From the IMG/VR virus record IMGVR_UViG_3300027217_000003, positions 1-62,594 of that record: DNA of 62,594 nucleotides; one strand, 5' to 3'. Both the position numbers and the translations under genes were made by a program. Every line of letters starts with the position of its first letter. The first letter of the stretch is position 1. Positions 49,587 to 57,558 of this stretch are shown in pieces. Below the pieces are notes generated by a model. It made no database searches. It had not been told where the DNA came from and saw only the letters and a program-made list of their open reading frames with translations. This DNA comes from a virus.

Positions 49587-50876
49587 TTATCTTCCGTATT
49601 TAATAATACCCATTAGCTGGTTGATTGCAGCAAAGGTGCCAGTTAGCTTATATATTTTACCCTTATACTTGAACACTAGACCTTCAGAAGGAATGATTGA
49701 ATCAATTCCACCAATTCTTGAAAGTCTGTCAAGTTCAGCTTCAACCTTTTGAATTTGCTTAACGTCTCCGCCTTTCTTAATCTTACCCGCCTCTGTTCTA
49801 ATCTGATTGTGAAGTCTTTGCATTTCCTGATCAGGTGAAGCAGCCAAGAAGTTTGAAGCATTCTTTAGAACCTCAGAACCAAACTCTAGGAAAAGATCTT
49901 CAAATGGTCTAATGTTTTCTTTGTATTTCTTACCAGCATCCATCTTATCGTATTGCTTGATCTTATCCATACCTGCAGCGTCAACGAGTTTGGCCATGGC
50001 TCTAAAGTCCATGCCTTGTTTGTTGTTATAGGCCCATCTCTGAAGAAGACCTTCTTTTACGTCTTGTGTAAGGTTAGGGAATGAAGCATCGATCTCTTCT
50101 CTCCACCACATTTCATGATAACGTGAAACCTCGTCTGAATCAGAAAGCTTGTAACGATTCTTAAGGTCTTCAATCTTCTTCATGAAATAAGGTAGCTTGG
50201 CAGAAAAGTCTTGGTGCTTTCTCAGAACAAGAACCTGTGGAGGAATGATCGTGAATGTTTTACCAATGTGAGCATTAACGTCTTGTAGAATCTTTGTAAG
50301 CTCTTTAGCTGCTCCAGGACCAGACTCACCAGTAATGTTTCCGTTACCGTCAGTGTATTTAATTCCGTGGAACTGAATTACATCTTTATCGTAATTGATG
50401 ACATTAGAGTTACCCGAAAAGATTAACTCCATATTCATGAAGTTCTTACCGCCGTCAAAGTATTTTTCTTGTGAATCTGACTTCAATTTGCCTAGGGCTG
50501 AAGCTAAATCATTAGCTGCCATAGTAAATGTCTTACGAACTCCCTCTGAAGGGTGATCAGCAAACATTGAAGTAACTCCACTAAGGTCCAATGGGTTTTT
50601 CAACTGACCTGCATTTCTTGCAAACATTGTAACGCCATCTTTAACTGTTGCAAAGATGTTTTGACCATCTGTTTTTTCAGTTGGATCTTCTTCGAAGTTC
50701 AATTCTCCCTTTAGACCTGCTTCAATCATGGCTTTAAAGTCGCCAAACGTTAGATCTTTGTCATCAAACGGATGTGACATGTGACCAGCAGCACCACCCT
50801 CTAAAACGAGGTCAGAGCCGGCCAAGCTTTGACCTGCTCTTTCAACGATGAATTGGTTATAAGTTAATAATTTCAT
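49587..50876 (-). CDS. Nucleic-acid ligase-like protein (ATP-dependent, RNA/DNA ligase superfamily)
   Basis: A 429-residue covalent nucleotidyltransferase. Motif I is EKTDGQNIF (KTDG at 68-71, Lys68 the likely AMP-linked residue), MFARNAGQ follows (86-91), motif III is NMELIFSG (148-155), and motifs IV and V are EGLVFKY and IYKLTG at about 398-413. A 200-residue helical insertion separates motifs III and IV. It starts MKLLTYNQFIVERAG, the targeting-like peptide. Whether the substrate is RNA, DNA or a protein is unknown. It directly follows the small genes at 50876-51447 and precedes the fusion protein with the adenylyltransferase domain. Confidence 0.75.
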   Translation of the reverse strand: MKLLTYNQFIVERAGQSLAGSDLVLEGGAAGHMSHPFDDKDLTFGDFKAMIEAGLKGELNFEEDPTEKTDGQNIFATVKDGVTMFARNAGQLKNPLDLSGVTSMFADHPSEGVRKTFTMAANDLASALGKLKSDSQEKYFDGGKNFMNMELIFSGNSNVINYDKDVIQFHGIKYTDGNGNITGESGPGAAKELTKILQDVNAHIGKTFTIIPPQVLVLRKHQDFSAKLPYFMKKIEDLKNRYKLSDSDEVSRYHEMWWREEIDASFPNLTQDVKEGLLQRWAYNNKQGMDFRAMAKLVDAAGMDKIKQYDKMDAGKKYKENIRPFEDLFLEFGSEVLKNASNFLAASPDQEMQRLHNQIRTEAGKIKKGGDVKQIQKVEAELDRLSRIGGIDSIIPSEGLVFKYKGKIYKLTGTFAAINQLMGIIKYGR

Positions 50877-51148
50877 TAGATTTTATCTTGAAATACTATT
50901 TTACCGGTAGCATCTTCAAGTGTGAAATGATAACCGGACGTTGGGTAACGCTTTTTAAGAGTTGTCCAGTTCGCTGGAACGGCGTCGGGAATGTTAATTA
51001 CTTCCTGATGAATGACTGCTCCAACCTGGGCGCCTTTAGCGTGAACTACTAGTGTCACTGGGAAGGCAGCATCTTTCAATGATTTCTTAATCTTTGAGAA
51101 AGATACTTCTTCATTAACAAATGCTTCGTACAATTTTACGCGTTTCAT
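50876..51148 (-). CDS. Small putative internal protein
   Basis: A 90-residue protein. I choose the ATG at 51148 (ATGA overlap with the upstream stop) because it gives MKRVKLYEAFVNEEVSFSK, matching its neighbours; another ATG is three codons upstream. After the peptide the body has strands (FPVTLVVHAKGAQVGAVIHQ, GYHFTLEDATGKIVFQD) suggesting a small beta-rich domain. No family recognised; likely cleaved after FVNE and packaged. Confidence 0.6.
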   Translation of the reverse strand: MKRVKLYEAFVNEEVSFSKIKKSLKDAAFPVTLVVHAKGAQVGAVIHQEVINIPDAVPANWTTLKKRYPTSGYHFTLEDATGKIVFQDKI

Positions 51149-51447
51149 AGTGACCATGGGTGATTTTTAGCAACAAACTTTTTACCGTGAATAAGGCCTA
51201 GAACATCTCTGTCCTTTTCACTGTGTTGTAATTTGAATGTATCGTGATCATATTTCCAATGAGCCTCTTTAGAACCTTTACGAAAACCGTATGTCATATC
51301 CTGCTTCTTGTCATAAGATACCATGTTATCAGGGTGAAGCTCCTTGTATGATTCAACAAATTTGTTGTACTCATAAGGAGTCATCTGATTATAGGTCATG
51401 AAAATACCTTCAGAGATGAACTGTTCATATAGTTTAACGTGTTTCAT
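51145..51447 (-). CDS. Small putative internal protein
   Basis: A 100-residue protein beginning MKHVKLYEQFISEGIFMTYN, the clearest copy of the targeting-like peptide; cleavage would fall after FISE. The rest is basic and aromatic (EYNKFVESYKELHPDNMVSY, HWKYDHDTFKL). It is the first gene of a unit with its own CGGGTC-type promoter candidate just after a terminator. No family recognised. Confidence 0.6.
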   Translation of the reverse strand: MKHVKLYEQFISEGIFMTYNQMTPYEYNKFVESYKELHPDNMVSYDKKQDMTYGFRKGSKEAHWKYDHDTFKLQHSEKDRDVLGLIHGKKFVAKNHPWSL

Positions 51448-51453
51448 AGGGCT

Positions 51454-51477
51454 AATATAACCAAAAAAACCGACCCG
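51454..51477 (-). promoter_or_regulatory. Promoter candidate CGGGTC-N10-GTTATATTAGCCC
   Basis: Minus strand: CGGGTC at 51477-51472 (part of the terminator stem), ten bases, GTTATATT at 51461-51454, then six bases to the ATG at 51447. Identical over 16 bases with the site before the RNase H gene. Confidence 0.5.
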
Positions 51478-51491
51478 GAAAAATCCGGGTC
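51463..51491 (-). terminator. Rho-independent terminator after the 51501 gene
   Basis: Minus strand: GACCCGGA / TCCGGGTC stem of eight base pairs, four-base loop, then a run of T residues. It overlaps the start of the next promoter candidate. Confidence 0.85.
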
Positions 51492-51500
51492 AGATTATTT

Positions 51501-53345
51501 TTATCCTTTAGCGATCTTTGCAAGCTCTTTAGCAACGTTCTTTGCTTCAGCGCCTTTTAGACCACCTTCTGTTTGAACAAGATTGAATAGCTCGTCTTCT
51601 GACATTGATTGAAGTTCAGACTCAGAGTGCTTACCTTTCTTTAGATCAACTAGAGACACATAAAGTTCCATTGCCTTTTGCTCGTCCTTAGCTGCCTCTT
51701 CGACCTTGTAAGTCTTACCATCGAATTCAAACTCTTCTTCGCCAGCTTCTTTAGCCTTTCTTACTGCGTCACCGAAAGCATTGCCTTCTTCAACTTCATC
51801 AGACTCGCGAACTGGAACAATACCTAGTTTGCTAGATGCTTTGCCAAGGTTGTTTTCAACTGCTTCAACGTTTTTAATGATATTCTGAATGGCCTTTCTC
51901 CAAGCTGCGTCGGTTGTTTCTTCAGCTAGATCATTTAGCTTTGCGTATAGATCTTCAATTAGACCGCCGACTTCGTCGTAAATATCTACTTCAGCTTCAT
52001 ATACTTTTGATTCTTTAATGTATTCTGCTAAGTCTTCGTCACACCATCCATAATCACAATCTGCTAATACAGTTTCAAGGTCTTTTCTCTTACCTTGCAT
52101 TAAGATAACTGGGTGACCACCTGCTGGACCGTCCATTTGCTTGTTAATAATTTTAACATTATTCTTCTTTAAGAATTTTAAGAAGTCTTTATTGTCTGGA
52201 TCCATTGCGTCCATTTCAACCTCAGCTTCAGAGATAAACATATTCTCTTCATTGACTACTGCTTCAAAAGCTGGAACAAGATCTCTATCTCCATAAAGGT
52301 CGATCATGTACCACTTGCCGTCTCTTTCGTCATAAAGGTATGCATATTCTGCACCATTAGCGTCAGCGTCGTTGATATACTTCTTCAAATTCTTAACTGA
52401 ACCCTTAAGAGGTGTCATAGAGTTTTTATCGTTATAGAACTTAATCTTATTGATGTCAGCCTCTAGACCTGAATTATCTCCCTTTGTGATAACTGCATCA
52501 ACATCAGAACCAGATTTGTAACCTTTCTTAATAACTGGCAACATGTGTTCTGGGTAAGAATCGTAGTGAGTGTATACTGATGCAATCTCGCCTGACTTAT
52601 AAATCTTACCGAATTGGCCTCTTGTACCTTCTTCAATGATTTGCTCTAGAGAGTTTAGGTTAACTGACTCGTTAAGATTGAATTTTGTGATAGCGTTAAG
52701 AAGCTTATCAGCCGCGTCATTTTCACCAATTTCTTTTAGGTAATCTACTGTGCCGTTAGCGATTGCATAACCGTCCCACTTAGCAGCGTTAGCGATGTCT
52801 GAATAAACTTGACCTTGGCCCTTTGCTCTCGATGCAGAACCGATTGCCTTTGACGTAACGATTTCTTGGTGAAAGTTAGCATCTTCCATTGCATCAGCGT
52901 AAACCCTAGCGATTGCATTTAGTTCTTTAACGCCTGACTTTTTCCAAGCATTGACTACTGAACTACGCTCTCTTTTGCCTTCGTTAACTTCTTCGGTTTC
53001 CTTTGCTTCCTCTGTCTCAGATTCTTTCAAAGTGATTGGGTATTTCTTACCGTTCCATTCGAACTCTTTTTTACCCTCTCTTTTTGCCTTTGAAGCAGCG
53101 AAAATGAAAGCTCTACCTTCAGCAATTCCAGCCTCTTCTTCGTTTAGATCGAATAGTTCGGCGGTGAAAGCCTCTAACTGATCTTCTGTAAGTTCAGAAG
53201 CTCTAGTTACGTTATATTTCTTCAGAAGCCCATTAAATGAAGCGGCCGCTTCACCTCTTGAAACTTCTTTTTGTTGGTTCTCGGCCTCTTCTCTAAGCTG
53301 TGTTTTTAGCGTAGAAAATGACTTGAAATTTTGAATACGTTCCAT
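51501..53345 (-). CDS. Large putative internal or scaffold-related protein with two EGxAF modules
   Basis: A 614-residue acidic protein. I use the ATG at 53345 (MERIQNFKSFSTLKTQLREE); the frame extends to a TTG at 53351. It carries two copies of the module EGxAF..A..AK..G..EFE(F/W)xGKxYxV (near residues 80 and 525), also found in the gp21-scaffold fusion. Between them lie several charged domains, one (VDAVITKGDNSGLEADINKI) near a NTase-like fold in appearance but without clear motifs. The sharing of modules suggests that it enters the prohead with the scaffold. Late-type box 42 bases upstream. Confidence 0.6.
   Translation of the reverse strand: MERIQNFKSFSTLKTQLREEAENQQKEVSRGEAAASFNGLLKKYNVTRASELTEDQLEAFTAELFDLNEEEAGIAEGRAFIFAASKAKREGKKEFEWNGKKYPITLKESETEEAKETEEVNEGKRERSSVVNAWKKSGVKELNAIARVYADAMEDANFHQEIVTSKAIGSASRAKGQGQVYSDIANAAKWDGYAIANGTVDYLKEIGENDAADKLLNAITKFNLNESVNLNSLEQIIEEGTRGQFGKIYKSGEIASVYTHYDSYPEHMLPVIKKGYKSGSDVDAVITKGDNSGLEADINKIKFYNDKNSMTPLKGSVKNLKKYINDADANGAEYAYLYDERDGKWYMIDLYGDRDLVPAFEAVVNEENMFISEAEVEMDAMDPDNKDFLKFLKKNNVKIINKQMDGPAGGHPVILMQGKRKDLETVLADCDYGWCDEDLAEYIKESKVYEAEVDIYDEVGGLIEDLYAKLNDLAEETTDAAWRKAIQNIIKNVEAVENNLGKASSKLGIVPVRESDEVEEGNAFGDAVRKAKEAGEEEFEFDGKTYKVEEAAKDEQKAMELYVSLVDLKKGKHSESELQSMSEDELFNLVQTEGGLKGAEAKNVAKELAKIAKG
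51705..51795 (-). repeat. Copy 3 of the EGxAF module
   Basis: Encodes EEGNAFGDAVRKAKEAGEEE followed by FEFDGKTYKVEE, similar to the copies at 15650-15745 and 53030-53135. Confidence 0.75.
53030..53135 (-). repeat. Copy 2 of the EGxAF module
   Basis: Encodes AEGRAFIFAASKAKREGKKE followed by FEWNGKKYPITLKES. Confidence 0.75.
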
Positions 53346-53386
53346 TTGCAAATGATTATGTATTTTTGTAGTATGTTATCTTAAGA

Positions 53387-54895
53387 CTATATATCACCCT
53401 CAAAGGTTACCCTTTTAATTTCATATCTAAACTTTTCTTGTCTATAGATCTTTTGGCGGGCAATACCGTGTTTATATAGGTAGTTGTGATGGCCTTCGTA
53501 TGTAATATCGTCAACGAAGTCAATGATATTTACAGCATCCTTTGATTCATGTTGTCTAAGGCCACGACCAATTGACTGTCTAATAATGATCTCGGATTTG
53601 AAAGACTCGGTGAAAAAGATGTTGTGAATCTTTTTAATTGAGATACCTGTCGAGAACGTTCCATAAGACGCGACGATGATAATGTCATCACCTTGTTCCA
53701 TCTTCTTTTTATATTCTTCTCTAATATCCTTATCAGTTCCTCCATCAACATAGTAGACTGCCTTGTTACTTCTTCTACGAAGTTCTTCGTATAGTCTTTT
53801 ACCGTGTTCAATTCTATGGAATAGCACAAGTGAGTTGTTTGGAATCTTAGCGATTACTTTACTAATAAAGTTTAATCTTCCAGGTGATTGTATAATGTAG
53901 TTTTGTTCAAGCTGAAATACGTCTTTATTTTCGTATCTGTTTGTTGACAATTCCATAAACGCCTTACGTGCTGTTTCTGGTGCGTAATTCATTTCAATTA
54001 CTTTCACATTACACTTTGCAATATGACCTTCATCTTGTAAAAAAGCGGCCTTAACCTCAGTGATAAGAGGTCCAGTATGTGACATTAAGGTTAAACGATC
54101 TAGTGTGTTATCCTTTGGAATAGTACCTGATAAACCAAACCTATAGGTCGCGTTTTCACACTTCTGTAGAATGGTTTTGATTGAGGCTGATTTGGCCTTG
54201 TGCGTTTCATCGACAATCACACAATCAAACTGTTCAAAGAAGTCTTTTCCCTTTTTAACTAGCGATTGATATGTTCCTATAACAATGTTTCTAGAGTCTT
54301 TAATCTTTTGACCAGCATAAACTTGCTGAATCATCATTTGAATTCTATTCTCGTAATTGTATTCTCCAAAGTCCTCAGTTGCTTGAACAACCAGGGATAC
54401 GTTAGGTACGATAAACAAAATCTTTTTTGCCTTTTGTTTCTCTAGCATATATGCAACTGCCATGAAAGAAATCATTGTCTTACCGGCTGATGTAGCAAGC
54501 TCAGATAGAGAGCGTCTGAATTTTAGAATGTTAAATGCGGCTTCTATTTGATAGTCCCTTGGAGTCATTTCTGATCTTTCAAAAAACTCAAGAGACCATT
54601 CTTCGAATCCTTCTGATGTTATGTCTCTGTCAAACAGCCGAGTAATGCCATTGATCTTAAGCTCATAGTTGTAGCTCTTACAGATCTTCATCACTTCTTG
54701 CCATAAACCGGAAGGAATCCACTTATCGTCTTTTACATACGAGATGTAACCGTCCCAAACACCCCTTTTAACTAGGGGGTTGAAACGCCAACCCTCGATT
54801 CGACGAGTCATCGATATGTTCAACTGCTCAAGTTCAAGATCAGTTGCCTGATCAATTCTTAAGAACTGAGCGTTGTCAGTTAAAGTTAGCTCCAC
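53387..54895 (-). CDS. uvsW: Recombination helicase UvsW (SF2)
   Basis: A 502-residue SF2 helicase, the same size as T4 UvsW (503). Motif I TSAGKT is at 135-140, the DExH motif DETH at 229-232, motif III in FGLSGTIP, and the C-terminal domain has VASYGTFSTGISIKK and IIRQSIGRGLRQHE (motifs V and VI with the arginine finger). The N-terminal 95 residues form the small DNA-binding domain seen in UvsW. It remodels R-loops and recombination intermediates. The apparent start is GTG at 54895. It lies directly downstream of the UvsY candidate, as in T4. Confidence 0.92.
   Translation of the reverse strand: MELTLTDNAQFLRIDQATDLELEQLNISMTRRIEGWRFNPLVKRGVWDGYISYVKDDKWIPSGLWQEVMKICKSYNYELKINGITRLFDRDITSEGFEEWSLEFFERSEMTPRDYQIEAAFNILKFRRSLSELATSAGKTMISFMAVAYMLEKQKAKKILFIVPNVSLVVQATEDFGEYNYENRIQMMIQQVYAGQKIKDSRNIVIGTYQSLVKKGKDFFEQFDCVIVDETHKAKSASIKTILQKCENATYRFGLSGTIPKDNTLDRLTLMSHTGPLITEVKAAFLQDEGHIAKCNVKVIEMNYAPETARKAFMELSTNRYENKDVFQLEQNYIIQSPGRLNFISKVIAKIPNNSLVLFHRIEHGKRLYEELRRRSNKAVYYVDGGTDKDIREEYKKKMEQGDDIIIVASYGTFSTGISIKKIHNIFFTESFKSEIIIRQSIGRGLRQHESKDAVNIIDFVDDITYEGHHNYLYKHGIARQKIYRQEKFRYEIKRVTFEGDI
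53388..53395 (-). promoter_or_regulatory. Late-promoter-like box
   Basis: GATATATA on the minus strand, 42 bases before the ATG at 53345, directly after the UvsW stop. Confidence 0.5.
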
Positions 54896-54924
54896 TCATT
54901 GGTTGAGCATTTTTATTCTCGCAA

Positions 54925-55353
54925 TTACAGACCGTTCAACTGTAATTTATTGCGAACGGCCCAACTCATATTGTCTAGAGTCTTAACCGATTCACGCATG
55001 AAATCCATCTGTGTTTCTAATAGGGATAGAATCATGCTCTCATCTGACATATCGGCTTTTAAGAACGATTCCCTTTGTTTGTCAGTGAGTTTATAATCAT
55101 ATTCGTAATACTTGATGAAAGACTCTTTATAAGTCTTTGACAGTTTACGTTCCTGTTCCTTGATCTTGATGTTCAGTTGTGCTATCTGTTCAATGATGAT
55201 TTGGCGATAAGATGGAATTGTCACCATTGCATCATTTAAGTCATCAACATTCTTAAAGGCCTTTGCAAGCTCTCTAATCTTTGAAGTCCATTCTGATCGC
55301 TGATTTCCAAGGTACTGATCAACTTGTACTATTTTGTTTTTCTCTACTTGCAT
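54925..55353 (-). CDS. uvsY: Recombination mediator candidate (UvsY-like)
   Basis: A 142-residue helical, basic protein with the layout of T4 UvsY (137): an N-terminal helix, a long RQIIIEQIAQLNIKIKEQER helix, then KYYEYDYKLTDKQRESFLKA, and a C-terminal helix MDFMRESVKTLDNMSWAVRN. The (Y)xxKLTxxxRxxxLxAD segment parallels MDRYEKSEMKTVLSADKD of T4 UvsY, as I recall it. It is upstream of UvsW, the T4 gene order. UvsY loads UvsX onto gp32-coated DNA. Length, order and helix pattern support it; sequence identity is low. Confidence 0.65.
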   Translation of the reverse strand: MQVEKNKIVQVDQYLGNQRSEWTSKIRELAKAFKNVDDLNDAMVTIPSYRQIIIEQIAQLNIKIKEQERKLSKTYKESFIKYYEYDYKLTDKQRESFLKADMSDESMILSLLETQMDFMRESVKTLDNMSWAVRNKLQLNGL

Positions 55354-55362
55354 TGGTTACAT

Positions 55363-55572
55363 TTAAAAAAGTTGACCTTTGTTGTTTTTCAACGGGGTCC
55401 ATGGATTTGCAGTTAACTTCTTTTTCATCTTTGGCGTGCTAAATTCTAATCCTACCTCGCTAAATGAAATATCGATTTGATCGAAATCAATCAACGCTTT
55501 CATGTTTTTGCGACCATCGTGGTCTTCGTGAAACTGGTCAAGTTCCTTTTCCATCCAATCAAAACTAATCAT
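55363..55572 (-). CDS. Small hypothetical protein with Leu-Phe tail
   Basis: A 69-residue protein between primase gp61 and the UvsY candidate. It starts MISFDWMEKELDQFHEDHD, has a central IDFDQIDISFSEVGLEFSTP and ends PLKNNKGQLF. The basic-to-hydrophobic end resembles the clamp-binding tails of replication proteins here. It overlaps the primase gene by four bases. No family recognised; an adaptor of the recombination or replication machinery is conceivable. Confidence 0.6.
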   Translation of the reverse strand: MISFDWMEKELDQFHEDHDGRKNMKALIDFDQIDISFSEVGLEFSTPKMKKKLTANPWTPLKNNKGQLF

Positions 55573-56651
55573 ACGTACAAGGCATCTAAACGTGAATCTG
55601 TAAAATACTGATTGATTTTGCTTAGAGGTGAGGTGTTCTTAATTTCAAAACACTTCTTAACCAGATCGTTTAAATCCTTTATACTATCTGAATATATATT
55701 CATTTTCGTATCGTCTAGGAATTTAGACCACATGAAAACCTGTTTACCCTTCTTTAGTTTCTCTAACATCTTCTTTTTACCCGTTTCGTCATTATCAAAC
55801 ATGTAACGGATTGTTGGAATCTCGTCTAGCTCGGTAGTTGAACGACCAGCCGTTGCAAGAGCAATCGAATTGCTCATAAACTTTGCGTCAAGAGGTCCTT
55901 CAAACACTGTTACTGGACGACCCATATCAGCGTACATTAGACCAAACAGAGTTGATAGTTTATTAACGGCAATGACATCATCTCCTTCAACTGGAAATGG
56001 ACGATTCATTTCTTCATACAATTTTTCAAGATCATACGTCAAATACTTTGATCGTGCATTCTTGCCTAATTGACGACTTTGACAACTTAAGATTTTGCCG
56101 TCAGGTGTCTTGTTTAGAATCCACAATCTTTTGCCCATATCTGAAAAAAGAAAGTCATCGATGTGACGATGTAACAATCTTCCTCTTAGATAGAACCATG
56201 CAAAATCGCCAGGTTGAATAGATTTGGCCTTAAAGAAGGCCTTGAAATCCTGTACGGGTATTGCAAGTTTTATTGCATTATTATAAACCGAATGCTGAAG
56301 AGTTTGAATGTCTTTAACGTCAATCTTCTTTTCCCTAATGTATTCGATGATTTGAACTGTTTCATCAGTTGAACCTGCTCGTAAACCATGATCCTTTAAG
56401 AATGTATTCAGATCAGTGTGATGACTACAATTATAACAGTGAAACTGAAGAGTATCCCAAAAAAGATTACCTCTCTTTTTGGTATGATCCTCTGTGGAAT
56501 CCCCACAATAAGGACATGCCAGGTTCAAACGACCTGACATTTCCTTAATCATTTGTTTGGGAGAGGCAGAGTGGTTTTCTACAACCACCTGCTTCACCAA
56601 ACTTCTGATTTTTTGCTTTAAATCTTCTGATAAATTAGATGTCGAGGTCAT
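55569..56651 (-). CDS. gp61: DNA primase (T4 gp61-like)
   Basis: A 360-residue primase, close to T4 gp61 (342). The zinc finger is CPYC at 46-49 and HCYNCSHH at 71-78, with RGNLFWDTLQF between them. The TOPRIM catalytic core is VFEGPLDAKFMSN, IALATAGRS and YMFDNDETGKKKMLEK. It makes RNA primers together with helicase gp41. It overlaps gp32 by 17 bases and the small Leu-Phe tail gene by four, so these are one translation unit. Confidence 0.92.
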   Translation of the reverse strand: MTSTSNLSEDLKQKIRSLVKQVVVENHSASPKQMIKEMSGRLNLACPYCGDSTEDHTKKRGNLFWDTLQFHCYNCSHHTDLNTFLKDHGLRAGSTDETVQIIEYIREKKIDVKDIQTLQHSVYNNAIKLAIPVQDFKAFFKAKSIQPGDFAWFYLRGRLLHRHIDDFLFSDMGKRLWILNKTPDGKILSCQSRQLGKNARSKYLTYDLEKLYEEMNRPFPVEGDDVIAVNKLSTLFGLMYADMGRPVTVFEGPLDAKFMSNSIALATAGRSTTELDEIPTIRYMFDNDETGKKKMLEKLKKGKQVFMWSKFLDDTKMNIYSDSIKDLNDLVKKCFEIKNTSPLSKINQYFTDSRLDALYV

Positions 56652-57558
56652 TCAAGAATGATTCCAAGTCATCATCATCGCTCACCTTAGCAGTGCTTCC
56701 TGCTGGTTCTGAAGATACATTATCCAAGTCGAACGCAGCTTCTACTTCAGGAGTATATGCTTTCTTTGCAACGGGAGCTGATTTTGAAGTCACAGCTGTC
56801 ATTGCTTCGCTTGGGTTAACGTATTGACCAAGTACTGAATTTACAAAGTCACGTGTTTGATCGTCCCATACTTTGTATTCATATACTTCTAGCTTTGGAG
56901 CCTTATCCAATTCAGTCTTGATGGATGCCATCGCTTCCTTGGTACGTTCAGCTGCTTTACCATCTACGATAACTGCAGATCGAGAAGAAGAGAACTTAGA
57001 CTTATCATAGTTGTTGTACTCGCCTTGGCGTGTAATAATCAACTCGAAGTTCTTACCTTCAAACAAGTCAAATACTTGAGTTGACTCGCCGAATGAAGGC
57101 TTCAATTCCTCATCAATCTTTTCTTTGATCTTGTAACCAAATTTGAAGATCATGTATTGACCTTCTAGCTCAGGACGTTGTGGATCCTTGATGATTTTAA
57201 TGAGCGAATAGTACTGCTCACGGCGCTTTAGCTTTTCAGACATCTTGCGATCAACGGCTGAGTCTGATTTGCGAAGGCGAAAGAATGCATCCTGAATTGG
57301 ACACTTTTCACCGACTGATGCAGGTGAATCGATCAAACGACCAGTGCCAGAGGCGTCAGTCATCCAATGGACATACTTGCGAACCAGTGATTTACGTGGG
57401 TTTTCAGGGTTTGGTACGAAGCGAATAAGTGCTTTGTAAGTACCGTCTTTACCGTCATCTGCGGTAGGTTTGTAGATAACCTCTTCTCGTGTGTTTGAGG
57501 CTGTCTCGTGTGTGTCTACGTCTGAGACACTCAGATTAAAAATGTCAAAATCTGCCAT
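56635..57558 (-). CDS. gp32: Single-stranded DNA-binding protein (T4 gp32-like)
   Basis: A 307-residue protein, near T4 gp32 (301). The core has YKALIRFVPNPENPRKSLVR, YVHWMTDASG, DSPASVGEKCPIQDAFFRLR, RREQYYSLIKIIKDPQRPEL and GKNFELIITRQGEYNNYD, followed by a flexible Ser/Ala/Pro linker and an acidic C-terminus (DDDDLESFLNDLDI) that recruits partners. Of the zinc-site cysteines of T4 gp32 only one remains in KCPIQ, so the zinc is probably lost. It covers single-stranded DNA during replication and recombination. Confidence 0.9.
   Translation of the reverse strand: MADFDIFNLSVSDVDTHETASNTREEVIYKPTADDGKDGTYKALIRFVPNPENPRKSLVRKYVHWMTDASGTGRLIDSPASVGEKCPIQDAFFRLRKSDSAVDRKMSEKLKRREQYYSLIKIIKDPQRPELEGQYMIFKFGYKIKEKIDEELKPSFGESTQVFDLFEGKNFELIITRQGEYNNYDKSKFSSSRSAVIVDGKAAERTKEAMASIKTELDKAPKLEVYEYKVWDDQTRDFVNSVLGQYVNPSEAMTAVTSKSAPVAKKAYTPEVEAAFDLDNVSSEPAGSTAKVSDDDDLESFLNDLDI

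Noticed and set aside
53388-53395. GATATATA boxes as simple AT-rich noise
   Set aside because: Some single instances (for example 34221-34228) may well be noise, but the repeated placement 20-40 bases before virion genes argues against chance for the set as a whole.
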